The notes under the pieces are model-generated. The model did no database searches, was not told the DNA's origin, and worked only from the letters and a program-made list of their open reading frames with translations. A stretch of 64,000 nucleotides of DNA from Gemmatimonadota bacterium (GTDB taxonomy: Bacteria; Gemmatimonadota; Gemmatimonadetes; Longimicrobiales; Gaopeijiaceae): positions 1 through 64,000 of the forward strand of contig JAPPGZ010000073.1 in the NCBI GenBank assembly GCA_028874905.1. Reading direction: 5' to 3'. Made by a program: the position numbers and the translations under genes. Below, one piece after another: positions 61,858 through 64,000 of the stretch (positions are counted from its first letter, which is position 1; every line of letters starts with the position of its first letter).

Positions 61858-62919
61858 GTGCTGGCTGCGCTGTTTCACGAGAACGGCGGCCCCGAGGTCG
61901 TCACCGTCGAGGACGTCGACATTCCCCGGCCGGGGCCCGGCGAAGTGCGAATCCGGGTGGAGGCCTCGGCCATGAACCATTTGGATCTGTGGATGCGCCG
62001 GGGGCTGCCGATCGAGATTCCCATGCCTCACATCGGCGGCGCGGACATTGCGGGTGTTGTCGACAAGACGGGGCCCGGCGTCATGCGCTCACTCCTCGGC
62101 AAGCGCGTGGTCGTGGACCCTTCCCTGGACTACGACTGGTACCGACTCGCGTCCAGCCTCGGGACCGGCGCCGAGCCGTTCAGGATCATCGGGGAGCACA
62201 CGCAGGGCGGCTTTGCGGAGTACGCCGTCGTTCCCGCCGGGAATGTAATGGAGGTCCCCGACCACGTTTCGTCGGCAACCGCCGCCGCCGCTGCCCTTGT
62301 CGGCGTGACCGCCTGGCACGGGCTCACCTCGCGAGGCCGCGTTCGCGGCCACGAGAGGGTTCTGATCACCGGCGCGAGCGGCGGCGTGTCCTGCATGGCG
62401 GTGCAGTTCGCCAAGCACCTCGGAGCGGAAGTCTACGCGATCACGTCTTCGGAGGAGCGCGCCCGGCAAGTCCGCGCCCTGGGCGCCGACCACGTCCTGG
62501 ACCGCACCACGACCGATTGGAGCAAGGAGATCTTCAAGGCCACCGGCAAGCGGGGGATCGACGTCTGCCTCGACTCGGTCGGCGAGGCGATCTGGCCCCA
62601 ACTCGTGAGGAGCCTGGCCGTCGGGGGCCGGCTGGTGTCCTTCGGAGCGACGACCGGCCCCGGCGGAAAGATCGACATCCGGCTCCTCTTCTGGCGGCAG
62701 CTCTCGATCCTCGGCTCCACCATGGGCACGCCGGAGGAGTTCCGGAAAACGATGGAGCTTGTCTTCAGCGGGGTGGCGACTCCGCCCATCCACGCGGTGC
62801 TGCCGCTTTCCGACGCGCGGCGGGCACACGAGCTGCTTGAGGCGGGCGACGTCTTCGGCAAGCTCGTATTGGACCCGCGGCAGTCCGGCGGAGGGACGTC
62901 GCCGGGTGCGGAGGGCTGA
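61858..62919 (+). CDS. Zinc-type alcohol dehydrogenase/quinone oxidoreductase (MDR superfamily)
   Basis: A 353-residue medium-chain dehydrogenase. The catalytic-domain block GGADIAGVV and the Rossmann motif ERVLITGASGGVSCMAVQFAK are visible. The cysteine cluster for structural zinc is absent, as in quinone-oxidoreductase-like branches. The GTG start at 61858 has GCGGAGG (61844-61850) upstream. Substrate unknown. Confidence 0.83.
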   Translation: MLAALFHENGGPEVVTVEDVDIPRPGPGEVRIRVEASAMNHLDLWMRRGLPIEIPMPHIGGADIAGVVDKTGPGVMRSLLGKRVVVDPSLDYDWYRLASSLGTGAEPFRIIGEHTQGGFAEYAVVPAGNVMEVPDHVSSATAAAAALVGVTAWHGLTSRGRVRGHERVLITGASGGVSCMAVQFAKHLGAEVYAITSSEERARQVRALGADHVLDRTTTDWSKEIFKATGKRGIDVCLDSVGEAIWPQLVRSLAVGGRLVSFGATTGPGGKIDIRLLFWRQLSILGSTMGTPEEFRKTMELVFSGVATPPIHAVLPLSDARRAHELLEAGDVFGKLVLDPRQSGGGTSPGAEG

Positions 62920-62924
62920 GCCGA

Positions 62925-63269
62925 GTGGACTTCCGCGAAGCTCAGGATCGGGTGGATGAATGGATCGGCCGGTTCGAGGAGGGATACTGGCCCCCGCTCG
63001 CGATCCTCGCCCGCCTGGTTGAAGAGGTCGGCGAACTGTCGCGCGAGATCAATCATCGTTTCGGCTCCAAGCCCAAGCGGGCCGACGAGGCAGCGGCGGA
63101 ACTCGAACTGGAGATCGCGGACGTTCTCTTTGTGCTGGTTTCGCTGGCGAACCAGCAGGGAATCGACCTGGGCGAAGCGTTCGAACGGGTCATGGACAAG
63201 TACGAGCGCCGGGACCGCGGACGATGGACGCCCAAGGTCGGGCCAGGCCCGACGGAGACCGCCTCGTAA
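62925..63269 (+). CDS. MazG-like nucleotide pyrophosphohydrolase
   Basis: A 114-residue MazG fold: ILARLVEEVGELSREINHRF and AELELEIADVLFVLVSLANQ carry the EExxE and ExxD acidic motifs for Mg. It would hydrolyse NTPs such as aberrant nucleotides. The GTG start lies 6 bases from the previous stop, so probably the same operon as the dehydrogenase. Confidence 0.87.
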   Translation: MDFREAQDRVDEWIGRFEEGYWPPLAILARLVEEVGELSREINHRFGSKPKRADEAAAELELEIADVLFVLVSLANQQGIDLGEAFERVMDKYERRDRGRWTPKVGPGPTETAS

Positions 63270-63344
63270 CAAAGCTGGCGGGCTGGCTGTCCGCAAATGC
63301 GAGGGCACACGTCGTCCGAATCAACTCCAGCCATCCCGACATTC

Positions 63345-63923
63345 ATGGACAACGGGGAGACAGACGGGATCCTCGTCGAGCGTGTTCGCCGCGGCGACAA
63401 CAGCGCGTTCGATCAGTTGGTCCGGCGGCACCTGAGAACCGCGCACGCGGTGGCCAGGGCGAACCTGGACAACCCGAGCGACGCGGATGGCGTGTGTCAG
63501 GATGCTTTCATAAAGGCGTTGCAGCAGATCGACGCGTGCCGCAACCCCGACCGATTCGGTGCATGGCTCATGGTCATCGTTCGCAACACCGCGCACAACC
63601 GCCGCGACTACAACCGCGTGCGGTCCGCGATCCCGCTGGAGAGCGCAACATCGGCGGCGTCGGGCCACGACCCGCTTGCCGACACGGCCAGGGCCGAGTT
63701 GCGCGGCCGGCTCCGAGAGGCCATGGCACACCTGACGGAACTGCAGCGCCGGGTGCTCGTTCTCTACGATCTGGAGGGCTGGCGACACGGCGAGATCGCC
63801 GCCGAACTGGGCATTTCGGCCGGTTCGTCGCGGGTCCACCTCCATATGGCGAGAAAGACGATGAGAAAACGGCTCGCGGATTCGAGCGGCTTTTGGCCAA
63901 GGACAGTCAAGGGAGTTCCATGA
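63345..63923 (+). CDS. ECF-type RNA polymerase sigma factor
   Basis: A 192-residue sigma factor. Region 2 is FDQLVRRHLRTAHAVARANLDNPSDADGVCQDAFIKALQQID, and region 4 is HLTELQRRVLVLYDLEGWRHGEIAAELGISAGSSRVHLHMARKTMRK. The ATG at 63345 is preferred, as region 2 begins shortly after. The following gene starts 2 bases after the stop, typical of a sigma/anti-sigma pair. Confidence 0.9.
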   Translation: MDNGETDGILVERVRRGDNSAFDQLVRRHLRTAHAVARANLDNPSDADGVCQDAFIKALQQIDACRNPDRFGAWLMVIVRNTAHNRRDYNRVRSAIPLESATSAASGHDPLADTARAELRGRLREAMAHLTELQRRVLVLYDLEGWRHGEIAAELGISAGSSRVHLHMARKTMRKRLADSSGFWPRTVKGVP

Positions 63924-63924
63924 G

Positions 63925-64000
63925 ATGAACGACCACCCTAACAATGCACCGGCGGGGACGGGCGCTCCTGCCCCGGCCGGACTCGACCCGGAGACCGACC
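63925..64000 (+). CDS. Gene cut by the window end, probable anti-sigma partner
   Basis: Only 25 codons are visible (MNDHPNNAPAGTGAPAPAGL...). The start follows the sigma-factor stop by one base. Position suggests an anti-sigma factor, but no domain can be read from the visible part. Confidence 0.4.
   Translation, partial: MNDHPNNAPAGTGAPAPAGLDPETD

Overview
The window is GC-rich, densely packed bacterial DNA with many 1-4 base ATGA/GTGA/TTGA gene overlaps. Lipoproteins, outer-membrane barrels, a TonB-plug-like lipoprotein, a Rieske/cytochrome b complex and large BTAD-like AAA regulators point to a Gram-negative, respiring heterotroph. Gemmatimonadota is my best guess, but it is an inference from gene style and not proven by a marker gene.

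Layout. 1-3.7 kb: an XRE regulator with a periplasmic-binding-like domain heads a molybdate ABC operon (modABC). 3.7-8.3 kb, minus strand except one lipoprotein: a barrel protein, a CoA ligase with a MaoC hydratase, and an M20 peptidase. 8.5-15 kb: a small protein gene, a strong terminator, a 7Fe ferredoxin, a hydrolase, a PduO adenosyltransferase, an HTH membrane protein, an RDD protein, a DsbA-like lipoprotein and an unknown membrane protein. 15.3-19.5 kb: an AraC regulator coupled to a 1118-residue ATPase regulator. 19.7-22.1 kb: Rieske protein and a cytochrome b fused to two c-type haem motifs. 22.1-30.9 kb, minus strand: a complete quinohemoprotein amine dehydrogenase (QHNDH) cluster, qhpG-A-D-C-B-F-E in transcription order. 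31-32.7 kb: a small accessory island with two tRNAs, a broken PIN toxin, a VapBC pair and a palindromic repeat. 32.7-42.2 kb: an aconitase-family enzyme, a sodium-coupled symporter, a BMP-type nucleoside-like ABC importer and a barrel protein. 42.2-43.5 kb: a second VapBC and a HEAT-like protein. 43.5-47.4 kb: a PIG-L-type protein and phosphofructokinase. 47.5-50.5 kb: a phenylacetyl-CoA-epoxidase-like cluster in which PaaD is split into two genes. 50.5-64 kb: mixed genes including a PLP decarboxylase, a type II topoisomerase A subunit with a lost GyrA-box, a saccharopine-dehydrogenase-like protein, QueE, MazG and an ECF sigma factor with the start of the next gene.

How the genes work together. 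The QHNDH cluster holds all three structural subunits and all four maturation proteins. The gamma subunit keeps every residue known to form the CTQ cofactor and the thioether cross-links. It lies next to a Rieske/cytochrome b-c operon, so amine oxidation could plausibly feed that chain.

Most notable non-coding signals: a 43-bp element upstream of the molybdate regulator (109-151) that recurs upstream of the Rieske gene (19540-19582) at 34/43 identity with no gap; related 16-bp sites near 41402 and 60036; a dispersed 24-bp repeat with near-perfect copies at 2039, 32696 and 60010; and perfect palindromes upstream of both toxin-antitoxin operons.
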